From contig PYST01000111.1 of assembly GCA_003049485.1 (NCBI GenBank), positions 1-64,000 of the forward strand: a DNA stretch of 64,000 nucleotides, in the 5' to 3' direction. The position numbers and the translations under genes are program-made. The stretch is from Ophioceras dolichostomum (Eukaryota; Ascomycota; Sordariomycetes; Magnaporthales; Ophioceraceae). Numbering within the stretch: position 1 is the stretch's first letter; every line of letters starts with the position of its first letter. Below the pieces are notes generated by a model. The model had not been told where the DNA came from, did not search any database, and was given only the letters and a program-made list of their open reading frames with translations. Below, piece by piece: positions 1 through 12,459 of the stretch.

Positions 1-616
1 AAGACGATAGAAGACAGTAGAAGCTGATAGAAGGCCATGTGGAATAGTGGAAGCGTATTGCCACAATAAGGTTCTCCATTCTTGACAACTTCTTTAGTAG
101 TCCGTTTTTGAATTTTACCAAGTCGGATAACGTGTCGTATCCCCGGGAGCTCGACCGACCAGCATGACCGGTCCTGGCAGGACGCGGAATTGTGACGTTC
201 TCCCCCTACGTACAAAGGAAAAATAGAGCGTTGTATTGTAAAGAGTGATGCTCTCCTAAAGAGAGGGGTCACCTCCGTATTTAATCTACAAAGAGAATAA
301 CGCGCTCGCGTTGACTAAGCAGCCAGGTGCTCGCCCCGTATCACGTGCTTCCAAAACGCCACAGGAATACGTAGCATGCCAGTGATGCCACCGCCTGATT
401 TGCAACCCGCATATGACGGGGGCGAAGCAGGACGCGGATCTGCTGGACCAATCAAAGCGGCGTTGTACGTCCATCGTTTCGCATAGCTGCATTGGCCAAG
501 TGAGGGAGCCCAGAAACCTTCAGGCTTCCATCCCCCTCCAACACTCATTCATCACTCGGAGAGGGCAAAGGACAATTCATCGACCGTCTCGTTGCGCGCC
601 CTCCAAAGCGCCAAAC
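1..616. other. Upstream region of HET gene, no gene seen
   Basis: No convincing coding region, RNA gene or repeat is visible. An open frame reaches back to an ATG at 413 in the frame of the HET gene, but HET proteins normally begin just before the first conserved block, so this is read as leader or promoter. Confidence 0.5.
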
Positions 617-2676
617 ATGAGACTGATTCACACCGAGACCCTCGAGTTCAAGGAGTTCTACGCCGGCATTCCAAAGTATGCGATTTTATCGCACACGTGG
701 GGTGACGACGAGCTGACGCTACAGGAGTGGCTGTCCAGGAAGGCTCCAGAGGACGTTCTAGGCAGCAGCCAGGCGGCTGGCTTGACCAAGATCCTAAAGG
801 CATGCGAGCAGGCCCGAAAGCGCTCGCTCAGTTGGATATGGGTCGACACGGTCTGCATCGACAAAACCAGCAGCGCCGAGCTGTCAGAGGCGATCAATTC
901 CATGTTCGCCTGGTATCGGGATTCTGCGGTCTGCCTAGTGTATTTGGCCGACGTCAACCCGCGGTACACACTGCCTGGGCCTGGCGAAGTGCTACCGCGC
1001 CACGGTCTCCATGAGGGCATGCCACACCACGAATCCTTCCGCAAAAGTCGCTGGTTCACGCGAGGCTGGACGCTCCAGGAGCTCCTTGCCCCACGCGAGG
1101 TGTTGTTCTTCTCGAGGAACTGGACGGAGCTGGGCGACCTCAACGGTCTCGCCCCCTAGTCTCGTCGATCACCGGAATTCAGCAGGGATACCTCACCAGA
1201 TACCACCCTAGCTCGCCAGAGTGTTATAGCCTCGATAAGGTGTGCGTCGCCAGGAAGCTCTCTTGGGCCGCCAACCGAGTCACGACTCGCGTCGAGGACA
1301 TTGCCTACTGCCTGCTTGGCTTGTTGGATGTCAACATGCCCCTGCTTTACGGCGAGGGCGCCAAGGCGTTCGTGAGGCTCCAGGAGGAGCTCCTTCGGTC
1401 CTCTAACGACTATAGCCTGTTCACCTGGACCGCCATGCCGGAGATCCGAGCGGACGACATTGACGTGAACGGCCTGAGGGCGCTGAAAATGGAGGCGGTT
1501 CGGGACGGTGTCGGTTTTCCCGAACTCAGACTCCGCTTCCTCAGGGAGCAGAAGCTGCACCACTCTATCGAGTACGGCATGCTAGCTCCAGACCCCATCG
1601 CTTTCTACAACTCGGGACGCTATATATGGGGATACCAGCCGGCATTCTACCCGATGACATTGACCAATGTCACACTCTCCGCCCGCCTTCCTTGTTTCCG
1701 GGGGATGAGCGACTCGCACGTCCTCGCGGGTCTGTGGTGCTGCGACACGAATTATCCTCATGGACAGGTTTGCATCATGTTGATCAGGTCTGGGGACGTA
1801 TTCATCCGACCTCAGTATCCTCGAGGGCCCATACTCTTGTCCATGATGGCGCAGCCAGACTGGACGAAGAAGCTCGAGAAGCTCAGCATCCTCAGATCGC
1901 CGCCCAATCGGCACGGTGGTCAGGTCAGCCGGGAGAGAAGGTACCAGAAGCCCATTCTCCCCGATTGGAAGGACATAGTCACGTTCAAGCGCCCAACCTT
2001 CAAGCGGTGTAGCCTGCACGTCATCTGGCCTGAACAGGCTGCTTATAAGCTGGAGCACATAATGCCGGTAGGGGATCTGACCGCTCAGTGGGTTTATAGG
2101 GGCAAGGTCGGACTATTAGAGTTCGATGTTAAAGATGGGGAGAAGGCACAGCCGTCGAGGGCATCGGGGATCCTGAAGTTCTCCTATGACGGTGACGTCG
2201 ACGATGAAGCTAACGGCGAAGGGTCCCCGGCTCATTTTTATCTCTTTGTCGGCGCAGGATTCGACGATGATGGAAAACTCTGTTGGTATATGGACTTCAT
2301 TCCTAACCAGCACACTCAGACGATCGAGCAATGGAGGATGGACTGCCTTGGGGCTCAGCTTGGGTCGACGGTCGAGCAATGGAGAATGGGGTCCCACAAT
2401 AAGAGACCGAGCCTTGAGATCCCTGGATACAGAGGGATGGCGGTCATGGAGACGATCAGGGCTACGCCAGATCGATTCATTGGCACCGATGAGTGCAACG
2501 CCGTGATTGGGAGGAATATAATGCTGGGAAAGCAGCTGCATGGTGCCGTCTTGGAAGTTTATATCCGCCCCGACAGGATATTGTCTGCTCGCAAGGAGAT
2601 AGTGGAGCGTTATATGCAAGCGAGGCGTCCAGGGAGACTCGTTCGCATCGGAAGTACGCTCGGCTTAGTGGTTTAA
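617..2676 (+). pseudogene. HET-domain (heterokaryon incompatibility) protein gene with a one-base frameshift
   Basis: HET proteins of ascomycetes act in non-self recognition and trigger cell death when incompatible strains fuse. The ATG at 617 gives the usual start MRLIHTETLEF. The three HET blocks are clear: AILSHTWGDDE, then IWVDTVCIDK, then GWTLQELLAPREV. The first frame stops at a TAG at 1157-1159, just after the third block. The protein then continues in the next frame from about 1157 (SITGIQQGYL, then CVARKLSWAANR, AYCLLGLLDVNMPLLYGEG), which is the expected remainder of a HET domain, and runs to TAA at 2674-2676. The break lies in a run of five C's (gccccctag); a sixth C would restore the frame. 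No GT-AG intron of suitable length explains it without deleting conserved residues. The roughly 400-aa C-terminal part is not recognised. This is either a true pseudogene or allele, or a homopolymer sequencing error. Confidence 0.85.
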
Positions 2677-3373
2677 GATAGCGTAGGATAGACGGAGGAA
2701 TTGTGTTTCTGAGCGGAGATGCTTTGGAATCACAGCAGAGGATGACAAGGGCGCGTTTGAACACACAAACACACACGCAAATGGAGAGAAAGACACGGCG
2801 CGGTAGGCTCCGAGAGGTCAGGCAGCGAGAAAACAACCGCAGGCCCATGATATCTTTCTCTCATTCGTTCACTTGTTAAGACAACAACCACGCACTAGAT
2901 ATACAGAGGGCTAGCGTAGCTAGGCCAGCAAGGAAAAGGAAGAAGAAAAAAAACCGAAACCCAAAAACCAAAGACACAAAAATGCTTCGTTCATGGTCGA
3001 ACCACATGCTCGGGACGGGGGAAGAGATGATGAGAATGACGACGATGATGGCGATGCCTTCCCCTATTCCCCGGGAGCTGCAGCGGCGTTCGTTTCGCGC
3101 CCATGAATAAATAATGCCGCTCTTCTCGTGGTAATACAGGTATAACAAAAGAAAAAAGAGAACTCCCCAAGCAAACCAAGCAAGCCAAGCAATCATCAAC
3201 AACGAAAAGATAAATACGAAGATAGAAGACAAGACGTTGAAACAAATACGCACACGTACGCGAGCAAAAGTCGCCGTCGAAAAAGACACGAATCCAGCCC
3301 GAGCGGGTAAGTGGGAGAGTGGGTGAGTGGGTGAGTGGGTGTGAAGGCTTATCGTATTGTGTCCAATTCATCA
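2677..3373. other. Convergent 3' region between HET gene and apsB
   Basis: Both neighbouring genes end here, so the stretch should hold two 3' UTRs and terminators. No protein-like frame was found. A short tandem array of gtgagtgg-type units lies at about 3313-3343. Confidence 0.6.
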
Positions 3374-6300
3374 TCACTGCCTCCCCCTATTCTCCTCCCC
3401 CGCAGCAGCAGCAGCAGAAGCAGCAGCCCTAGCCCGCCGATCATTCTCCCTCGCCAGGCTCCTCGTCTGCGCCTCAAGCTCATGTATCCTCTGCCCCGCC
3501 GAGCTCCTGTCCTGCAGCCTGCCCTCCCGCTCCACCTTCAGCTTGTTCTCCAGCTCTCGCAGGCGCAGGATCCACTTCGAGTCGTACGCCGGCTGCACCG
3601 CTTGCTGTCCGGGCGAGGAACCAGAGTTCTGGTCGTCCGCAGACACCAAGTTATTGTTGGGGTGGCTGTCCACCAGAGCGAGCTCGCCCGCCGTCATGGG
3701 CCGGGACGAGTGATGGTGCGACGAGGATGTCATCGTCGCCGTGCGCGACGACGAACCCCCAGAAGGCGTGCCGCCCCTACGAGACCGGTCGCGGGACACT
3801 CCGCGGGGACCGGTGGGGATGGATGGCGAGGGGGAGCCGCCGCCGAGCATGTGCGGATCGACGAGTGTGTTTGCGTCTGACGCAGCAGCAGCCGCCGCAG
3901 CAGCAGCCGCAGCCCTCGCGCGGACGTCATTCGCGGTCCTGAGAGTGGCGTTTTCGACTTTGAGCTGCCGGTACGCGTCCTCCAGCCTCGCCATCCTATT
4001 CGCCACCTCGCGCTGCTCGGCAAGCGACTGCCCGGGACCCCCTATGCCCAGCGTTCCCGCCGCGACGCCGCTCCTCACGATGGCCTCGAGCCTATCCAGC
4101 GTGCGGTGCCTCGCCTCCAGGCTGGACTCCAACGTGCGGTACTCGCGCCACAGGTCTCGCTCGATGTCCTTAACGCGCTCGTGGAACCCGCCCACTACCT
4201 TTTCTATCGTCTTCACCGCCGCCAGCAGGTTCTTGCTGAAGCCGGGCAGCATCGTCGTGACGGTCTCCATGGACGGCAGCGCGCGTCCGTTGATGAGGCT
4301 GTTGTCGTGCGCCCAGTCGGAGCCGCACAGCGAAGACAGACGCTGCCAGAGGAGAAGTAACAGATTGTTGCGCTCCGTGAGTTGCTCCTTGAAGGACGCC
4401 TCCAGTTGCGCGATGCGCCGCGCCGCCGCCGTCTTGGCCTGCTCCAGCTCCATGATGCGCGCGTCCTGCGAGGACACCTTGTGCGTGACGTGCTGCGACG
4501 TGCGCTCCACCGTCTCGTACTTGGACTTGGTGGTGCGGTGCTGCTGCCGCTCCTTCTCGAGCAGTTCCGTCAGGCGCCGGTTGTCGAGCGATTGGGTCTC
4601 CAGCAGGGTGTCGCGCTGCTTAATGATGTGGTCCTTCTCCATGACGGAGGCTTTGGCCGCGTTGAGCTCGCGGACGGTGTCTTCGAGTTGGGACTGGAGC
4701 TTGCCGATAGACTAGAAAAAATAAGTTAGCATCGTTGTCACCATTGTCCCTCATCTATTCGTCGTGTCTGTCCTGCTGTGTTGATTCTGGTTGGTAATCG
4801 GTGATTGGGAATCACTCACCTTGAGAAGGCTGGACCTCGTCCCGTTGAGATCGCCCAGGGCCTCCCTCAAGTTGTTCTCCAGCTCGTGCAGCCTCTCCTT
4901 CCACTCGACCACCTCCTTCTCGCGGTTCGACAGGCTCTTGCGCAGCTTCCGGGCCTCGTCCTTGGCGGCGCTCATATCTCGGTTCAGCTCGTTGACGAAC
5001 TGCTGCACCTCTTCTTTCTCTCTGTTGGCCACAATCTCGCGCTGCCTCCGCTCCGTCTGCAGCCGTCCCTCTAGCTCGCGCACTCGTTCTTTCTCGTCCT
5101 TGAGGCTGCGCTCGGCGTTGGCGAGCGACGCCTCGAGATCGCCGATCCGGATCTTGTCCCCCTCTTGCTCCTCCCGCAGGAACTCGATCTCGGCGTGCCC
5201 GGACTCCTGCTGCACGCTCAGCCGCTGCGCCTTGTCGTTAGACTCGAGCAGTTTCGCCTCCAGGTCCTCGAGCTCCTTGTTGGCCTCGCCCAGCTGCGAC
5301 TCCAGGCTCTGGATCTTGCGCATCTTGTTGGCCTGCTCGTCCTCGAGCCCCATCAGCGACTCGGACAGCTTACGCATCTCGTCCTGCAGCGCGTGGAAGT
5401 TCTCCGTGCGCTCGGCTAGCTCGAGCGAGACACGCACCGCCTCGTCGGTCTTCGCGGCCAGTTCGTTCTCGACGTTGTCGATCATCTCCTGGGCCTCGGC
5501 CTGCAGGTTGTTGAACTCGGTGTTCACCTGTTCGTTCTCTTGGAGCAGATCGTCGCGCTCGGCCTGGATGGCCATCATGTCGGCGACGGCGGCCTCGAGG
5601 TCCTCCTGGTGGATCAGCGCGGCCTCCTCAGCGTCCCGCTTGGCGTCGAGCGTCTTTTCCAGGTCCTCCTGGCACGCGGCAAGCTCCGTCTGCAGGTCCT
5701 GGTTCGCCAGTTTGACCTCGTTGAGTCGGTCGCGCAGCTCGCCCAGCCGCAGCTCCATCTCCTCACGCTCATCGTCTTCGACGGTCGAGAGAGCCACCCG
5801 GGTGCCGCCGCTAGCGCGCGACGCGGACCTCTCGCGTCCGCCGGCCCGAGACGCGCTGCGGTCCAGCAGGCTGTCCACCGTGGACGGTGCTGGCCCGCCC
5901 CGACGAGCGGCCAGCTTGAGGTCCTCGATCTCCTGGTACAGCCGCTCCTTCTCGCGGTTGCGCGACGTGAGCATCGACGTCTGGGCGCCGACCTCCCGGC
6001 GCAGCTCGGCGTTCTCGTGGCGCAGCTGTTCGCCCTCCCGCCGGAGCTCCTCGACCAGCGTGCTGGCCACGCTGGCCAGTCCATTAGACGCCACTGCGTC
6101 GAGGTCTCCGGAGAAGACGGACCCGGCGCGGCTGGGCGACGAGGCCCGAGGCTGTTGCTTCTTGGTGATGTTGTAGATGTTGGTGGTGTGGTGCATGGCG
6201 CCGTGGCCGGCAGGGCCAGACCCGGCCGCGGCGACGCCCCCGGCAAGGCTGGACGTGATCTCCTGCTTCAGGCGGAAGATCTCGTCGCGCAGCTTGCGGT

Positions 6301-8524
6301 TGTCGTCGTCGGCCTGCTCGCGCCTCGCCGTCTCCTGCTCGAGCAGGTCCTTGAACACGTCGGCCTCCTCCTGGCGGTCTAGCGTCTGGCCCACGTGCTT
6401 CTCGCCCGCGCTCTGGAGTGACCTGACATGATCGGCCATACGCCGCTTCTCGGCCTCCTTGGCCATGTTCTCGTTGCGGAGGTGCTCGACCTCGGATGCG
6501 TACTCCTCGATGCGCTCGCGCAGGTACACCAGCTCCTCCTCGCGCTCCTGCGCGTCCTGCTCGGCCGCCGCGGCCTCCTCGAAGTCCATCGACGACGCCC
6601 CGCCCCCGCTGCGCGCCGTGCTGGGCCGCTCGCGCTCGTCTTCTTCCTTCAGCTGCTTCTCCAGCTCCTTGGCACGCCGCCGCAGCACCTTGTTGTCCCG
6701 CTGGAGCACCGCCAGGCTGGTCTTGAGCTCGACGTTTTCCGAGATCATCTCCTTGACGCCCTCCTCGGACAGCTTGTTGAGGCGGTCGTTGAGGAACATA
6801 ACTTTGAGCTTGAGGTCGAAGTTCTCCTTGGAGAGCCGCTCGATCGTGTTGCTCTGCTCCTTCAGCGTCATGACATTCCGGCCAGTGCCCGTCGTGCCCG
6901 TCGTGGCGCCTCCGCCGTGACGCGGACTGCTGCCCACCGAGAACTCCGACACCTTGCGTGGAGTCAGCAGACCGCCCTTGCTCTTGTATTCGCGCGCGAG
7001 GGACTCAGGCACCTGCACGTTCATCACTCGGCGGGCAATCACCGTGTCTGTGGGCGGCACCCCGGTCGCAAAGGGGCCCTTAGCCCTCGGCGTCGCCAAC
7101 GGATCGGAAACGCTGGTGGGGAGGGCTCTAGTCCCACGGCCGATGTCGTCGTCTTCGTCGAGCCTCTCGAGCGGGTGGCCGGCAGGGGTTACTAGGCCTG
7201 AAGAGTCCGGGTCGTCGAATCCGGACCCGATGCTACCCAGGCTGACGGACCGCGAAAGGATGCTGCTGATGCCGCCACCGCGCGGCAGGCCCAGCGCCGG
7301 CAGAGCCCCTCCCGACTGCAGCGCATAGTCGGTGCCGAGCCCCACCGTCGCGTCGCTATCGCCATCGTCGTGTGAGCTCGTGTTGGTGGCGAAGGACGAG
7401 ACTGAGGACCGCTGGCTGGCGTTCCGACTGCGAAGGTACTTAGGTCTCTTGCCGTAGCGCAGGGCGTGGCCTGGGGTGCTTCCCGCGTCGAGCAGACTCG
7501 ACCTCTTAAGGTCTGCGTCTGAGCTTCCATGTTGCATGCCGACAGACTCGGCAGCGGTCAGCAAATCCGTAGCCGCGGTCGTCGGCAGCAGCGCGACTTG
7601 GCTTTCATCGTCGGCAGCTGCGTCCAAGCCGCTCTGATCTTCGGTTGAGAAGGTGTTGTCGTTTGCATATCCAGGTCGAGTATCGGGATCGCCTTCGCTT
7701 CTTCCGGCACTAGCTCGGGAGATCGCTCGGGAGATGGTGCGGGCGGCGGCAGCGGCGGTCGGAGAGGACGAGAAGGCTTCGAGAGAGGCAGTAGTGGCGC
7801 TCGTGTCTGCAAAATCGGAAGGTCCTGATCGCATCCGTGGGAGGAGCGACTCGTCCTCTTCCTGCGCTTCGAGGGATGTCGCAGCAGGTACGGGGGCAGA
7901 AGATGATGGCAAAGGTGGCGATGCCGATGAGAGGCTGGGATGTTGGACGTTCGTGGTGGAGCTCAGCGGTGCTTCTCGTTGTGATGCGACGTTCGGCAAT
8001 GTCGATGGGAGTGGCGCCGCAGACTGCGACGAGAGTAGGGGGGGAGCTCTCGAGGTTGTGGTTGGCCTTTTGCTAGGCGAGTCGAAGACAAAGGTATCGT
8101 CGGCGCCGTGGGCAACAATAGTTGGTAGAGGGGAGATGGGCGGAGCGAAGCTGGAGTCAATGTCTTGGAGATGCTCGCGCACCGCCTGCGCGGTCAGGGA
8201 GTCGGCATGTTTGTCGTCCAGAAGGCTGAGACCTTCCATTTCCAGCAAGCTCCTATCGGCTGGTTCAGGCGCCGTCGCCGTCGCCGTCGCGGCCCCAGCC
8301 GAGGCGACGGAAGCCGAAGCGGACGTAGGCTGGAGAGGTGGGATGTTCTCGGAGCGCAGATTCGACTCGGCGAGTGGTGCAGGTGGAGGGGCGGTTGGCG
8401 TGAAGGAATCTTTCGTCGGGGAGATCTCGCCGTCGTCGAAGCTGCCGGGTACTCTTCGCAGCGGCCTCGGGCTGATGCTGTCGTGTGAAGATGGCAGTGG
8501 CAGGGGCTCGTCGTCTCCCATCAC
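3374..8524 (-). CDS. apsB: Spindle-pole-body / septal MTOC protein ApsB (Mto1, centrosomin family)
   Basis: Two exons, 8524-4820 and 4711-3374, joined over a 108-nt intron (AAG|GTGAGT donor, GCTAAC branch point, CTAG acceptor) give 1680 aa with the coiled coil continuous across the joint. The N-terminal ~540 residues are Ser/Pro-rich and disordered. From about residue 552 (MTLKEQSNTIERLSKEN) comes the centrosomin motif 1, the segment that binds gamma-tubulin complexes. Long heptad-rich coiled coils fill residues 560-1380. A C-terminal block (NLLAAVKTIEKVVGGFHERV and following) resembles the conserved tail of Mto1/ApsB proteins, followed by a poly-Ala run and a final coiled coil. Family knowledge: the protein nucleates cytoplasmic microtubules at spindle pole bodies and septa and affects nuclear positioning. 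Housekeeping gene, single copy expected. The family call is firm; the exact start could lie a few codons away. Confidence 0.9.
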
Positions 8525-10570
8525 GTCACAAGGGTTGGTCGCGGCGACGCGCTGGTAAATGCATTCGGCAGATGTGATTGATGTTCGTTCTTATTGTTTC
8601 TGTTGTAGTATTTGGTACTCGTAAACTTTTTTTTTCGGATGCTTCGAGGGCGACAGGGCGGCTGGCGGGCAGGGCGGGTCGGAACGCTGCCAAAGTCTGG
8701 TTCTGGAATGTCGCAGTCGGGCAGCAGTGAGCGGAGCGAGTCGATGATCATCGAGATACCCGTGGACCACGCGATCGACGATTCTGGACGTTTGGGAAAG
8801 GGTTCTGGTTCGGTTCAAGGGTTTCGGAATCTCGTTGGGGGCGGCCTGGTGTCTGGTAGCTTCTGGTGGTGGTATTACTAAAGAAAATCCGTCGCCAAAA
8901 AGGTCATCGGGTGCGACGTTGGGAGTTGGGTTAGGAGTTGATCACGACTCGAAAATTAGGTCATGTTCCTTCGAGTGGCGGACGTGAAAACGAAAACCAC
9001 GACGCGCTCGGTCCCCTGCTCTGTTCTTGGGCGATTTTTTGGTGGATCTTTTTCCGCTCCAGCGAGTCTGCTGATTGGGACAGTTGCCCGAGGGAGCTTT
9101 TTGTGGCACCTGCCGGTTCTTTCTCCGACCGTTGCCCCTCCCCTCCAAAGCTATTATTCCTCCCAAACAGCCAATTAGACGCAGCCTCGAATCCCTACCG
9201 GTTGCTATGACACCCAGCCGAACACAGAACACATGTTTCCCAACGACGAAAATCTGATCCCTGCGTGTTTGAAAGCAACTCGCATCACCGAATCTCCAAG
9301 TAAAAAAAGAAAAAGCAAGTGATGCGGCGGTGCTCCTTCGATATGCGAGCGTCCTGTCGACATTTCAATCCACGTGCGTCCGGGCGGAAAAAGGCGGCGT
9401 TCATCAGACCATTCATTAGGTTTCCGTTTGTGGGTTGGTTGGGCCAACCAGACGCCACCTATCCATCAACTGTCCGCCAGTGAGCACACAGAACGCATTC
9501 TGACGCAAAAGAAAAGGAGAACCATTTGGATTCCATCCACATTCCACGGCCAGAAAAGCAAGCTGGCTCAGGAGAATAGAGTTCGCAGCGGCTCGGGCCA
9601 TGCCAGGGGTAAAAGAAAGAAAGCCACCAGATCATCGGGTTCAATCCGTTCGGGCTCCGTCCGTTGTCATCCTTGATGGTGCGGGGCGAACCGGTTCCCC
9701 CGCACGGTCCCCTCGCCTTGGGAGGGTGGAGACTACCCCTTTTCCAGCTCCTCCCCTTCGTCGCCTTGATAACGAGATTTGAGTATGACATTGTTACAGG
9801 CAGCTGGATATGTGGATAGCGAGTTGGAAGTCGTGAAGGGGATAGCTTGCATATCTTGCTTTAACAGCACCGATTCGAGGCATGTGGTCCCTCTGTTCTG
9901 ATGAACCCTGAGCCCCTGATAGATCTTGGCACATACCCTCCATCTGACCGATACTGCTCGACTAGTACCTACCCTCCGCGCTGCGTAGTACAAGTAGCGC
10001 TGCATAAGTTCGTTGCCAAGAACATGTCGTTGTCCTTCCTTGCTAGAACCTAGAATTTGCTATCACCCAGGGGTTGCTCTGACTCGCTCTCCTGATTGCC
10101 TGCCACGAGCGCGATGTTGCCAGTTGCTCATAGGCTCCCTCCTCGTTCGACTATGCAGTTCGACTTGAAGGTAAAAAGGTGGTGTTCAGTCGTCCAGGGT
10201 CATAGGTAGGTATTTGCCACGGTACCTATCTACCTTTCGAAATCCTCATGCCCGTTGTGCTGTTCCCTATTCGTTATCCCTCCCGCGTTAGTTGTCTTTG
10301 CGAAAGCCGGGATACGTCCACTTTTCAACTCCTCTATTCTTCGCTTCAATAATGACGATGGAACCATCCGCTATCTTGACTGTCTTTCGGTGAACCCCCT
10401 TAGTGTGGCCGGTGCCGGAGGATTGGTTGGACCTCGGGTCTCTGCGGGGGCTTGGGTCCCTCATCCCTGCGAGAGGAGCTATGGTGACCTCTTAAATCAC
10501 GGGCCACTACCGTTGTTTCTGCTAGGGGCATAGTGGCCGGGGTCCTAGTCTCGGTCTGAGCCGCCTATTC
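8525..10570. other. Long upstream region of apsB, no gene seen
   Basis: About 2 kb with only short open frames of poor composition. It should contain the apsB promoter and 5' UTR. An ACCT/AGGT-rich stretch lies at 10202-10236. A GGTTCAATCC string near 9636 looks like a tRNA B box, but no cloverleaf can be built around it. Confidence 0.5.
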
Positions 10571-11480
10571 TTGCTTAGAGTTCTTACTGGTCATTCTATC
10601 CTGGCTGATCGGGATGTAGCGCGACGTGCTCAGGCACGACACGTTAAAGTACCACCAAGTTTCCGGCATCAGGGCCGGGAGTAGAGCCGGGTCCGACACC
10701 CTCATGCTCGTCAACAGCGCGGCCCAGCCCTTCACCGTAAGGTCCTGCCCGCAGTTATAGCAAAAGATGCTCATGATGAAATGGGCGGTGACGGTAACCC
10801 CCCAAAACTCCAGCTTCCGGTCTATGAGGTCCCAGTCTCTACATATGAACTCAAGTGACACGAAGATTGTCGAGCCGGTGATATGTTCTCTGACGTGCGT
10901 CCTCTCTCAGAAGACATAGAAGTCGGGTATCAAAAAGCGTCACCGCCCGCAAACTATTCTAGAATCAGGAAACGGAGATCCTGGACCGTGGAGGGGGTGA
11001 ACAAGTGGGAGAAAATTCGGGTACCCAGACGTGATTTGATAGTGGTATAGAGACATTGAGTGCTCGTTTAACCTGTGTATGTATTTGAATGGATTTGTTA
11101 CAAGAATCAAATGATATAGAATCATACAGGCATTTCCCGTCGCTTGGGTGGCCAGCCATGGGAAACACTACGTGCATGTTAAATAGCACCGGACGCTCGA
11201 CGCTCCCCCATCCCTGTTTCCTCGTCACTTGGGATATGAATGATTCACCGACCTGGTCAAGGAGTGCCCTCATACAATTCAACCTCCCCGACCTCAAGTC
11301 ATCCATTGGCATGCATTGGTATGGCCTTGCGCCAGGCAAACCACACCGTCAGGAACTCCCAAAACAGAGCAGAAGTCACTGGCTTATGGGTCTTCTCTCT
11401 GCAACTTGGCGGTCTCCGGGCAGGCTTGAGCAGGTGCACGTATTTGCGTAACGACTGTAGGCTGCCCCTGGCTGCCCCAG
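10571..11480 (-). pseudogene. Decayed protein-coding gene, family not recognised
   Basis: Three minus-strand segments have GC-rich third codon positions and protein-like composition. The first runs from about 11470 to a TGA at 11299-11301 (includes SLQSLRKYVHLLKP and FWEFLTVWFAWRKAIPM). The second, shifted by one base, continues without a gap in sense (DDLRSGRLNCMRALLDQVGE, then RPVLFNMHVVFPMAG). The third, about 10910 to TAG near 10571, reads GSTIFVSLEFICRDWDLI, FCYNCGQDLTVKGWAALL and MPETWWYFNVSCLST. A GTATGA donor near 11117 and a GAG acceptor near 10911 could join the second and third parts. The TGA between the first and second parts marks a frameshift. The 5' end cannot be found. It may be the tail of a fungal gene of unknown function that is degrading next to transposon debris. 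Confidence 0.4.
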
Positions 11481-11968
11481 GTTACTAGACAGTTGTGACG
11501 ACTCACTCGTTCGGGGACTGCGGTGAAGCAAGACCGTTTTCTGGGCACTGCTTAAATAGAGTTGACTTCATAGGGGTTCTAGATCTCGGACGAAAATGCG
11601 ATATTACTCCTAGCCGAGGGACCCGACCTAAGGGTGGGGGTACGATATATTAGTACCGATGGCCGGCGCGGCTGGACGCGAACGAGCGCTGGGACGGACC
11701 GGTTCCCACCAGCCACGGAACCGGCTGTTGCCTAGGAGAGTTGCAGACAACACTCACGATCCAGCTAGATCAGCCTCTACCCCTAAAGTAGACACCCATT
11801 TACCAAACTCTATAATGTAGCGCCTGGTCAAGGTTGAAGCTTGAAGATACACCAATGTTTAAATCACCTAGACCATCCACCATACTCCTTCAAATACTTA
11901 ATTGTTCAACGTAGCTTTGTGTTCTACCGTAAGTACAACTATCATCCGTTAAGTTGAGGCACTGAATA
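11481..11968. other. AT-rich intergenic stretch, nothing recognised
   Basis: No open frame of note. It sits between the decayed gene and the LINE-like insertion, and may include upstream exon remnants of the former, but none could be defined. Confidence 0.4.
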
Positions 11969-11979
11969 AACCAATTTCA

Positions 11980-12012
<33 letters not shown>
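11980..12012 (+). repeat. (TAG)11 microsatellite, LINE tail
   Basis: Eleven perfect TAG units. On the minus strand these form the 3' CTA tail of the adjacent LINE-like insert. Confidence 0.95.
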
Positions 12013-12263
12013 GATTTAACGCCGGGCTCGGCCCGGCTTCGACAGCCGGCCGTTAGCAACCTCCCGGGGGGTATCTCGGCGCGCGTTCTATCTCGCTAAA
12101 ATACATAAGAGGATAGAGGGGAGACAGGCGAATCGTGCCTGGCTGGGTACGGGCCCAAGCCCTGCAGGGGGTAATGGGGGTTCGTTGACGCGACCCCGTG
12201 CCTTCAGGCGCACGGAGGGTTCGTCTGGCGGCTTAGGCCGCGTTGAAGGTTGAAGTACCGGTG

Positions 12264-12459
12264 TTACTCCTCATCAGAAATCTCGGAATCGCTTCCAAGA
12301 GGGGTCCCTAGGCTTAAAGTTCGCTCGAGCCGTGCAGGGCGCGGGCGGGCCGCCCTCGGGTGGGCGGCGAAGTATTTAGTGATCTCGGTGAAAGCCTGGA
12401 AGATGTCAGGGTGCCCGAGGCTCTCTTGGCAAAATCTACGGCGGCGGGCTCGGTCCGGT
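12264..12459 (-). pseudogene. C-terminal remnant of LINE-encoded protein
   Basis: About 65 codons remain, containing RARRRRFCQESLGHPDIFQA and ending in SDSEISDEE. High GC at third positions suggests genuine former coding sequence. Its position directly before the 3' UTR and CTA tail makes it the end of the element's last ORF. No catalytic motif is present in this fragment. Confidence 0.45.

Noticed and set aside
1098..1159. Intron in the HET gene to explain the TAG at 1157
   Set aside because: The GT-AG pairs ending at 1159 have non-consensus donors, do not restore the frame (61 nt), and would remove conserved HET residues that are present on both sides.
3741..6920. Long plus-strand open frames opposite apsB
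   Set aside because: They are antisense shadows of a coiled-coil gene with biased codons; their products are Ser/Arg repeats without structure.
9600..9680. tRNA-like B box (GGTTCAATCC) near 9636
   Set aside because: No matching A box, acceptor stem or anticodon arm could be drawn around it.
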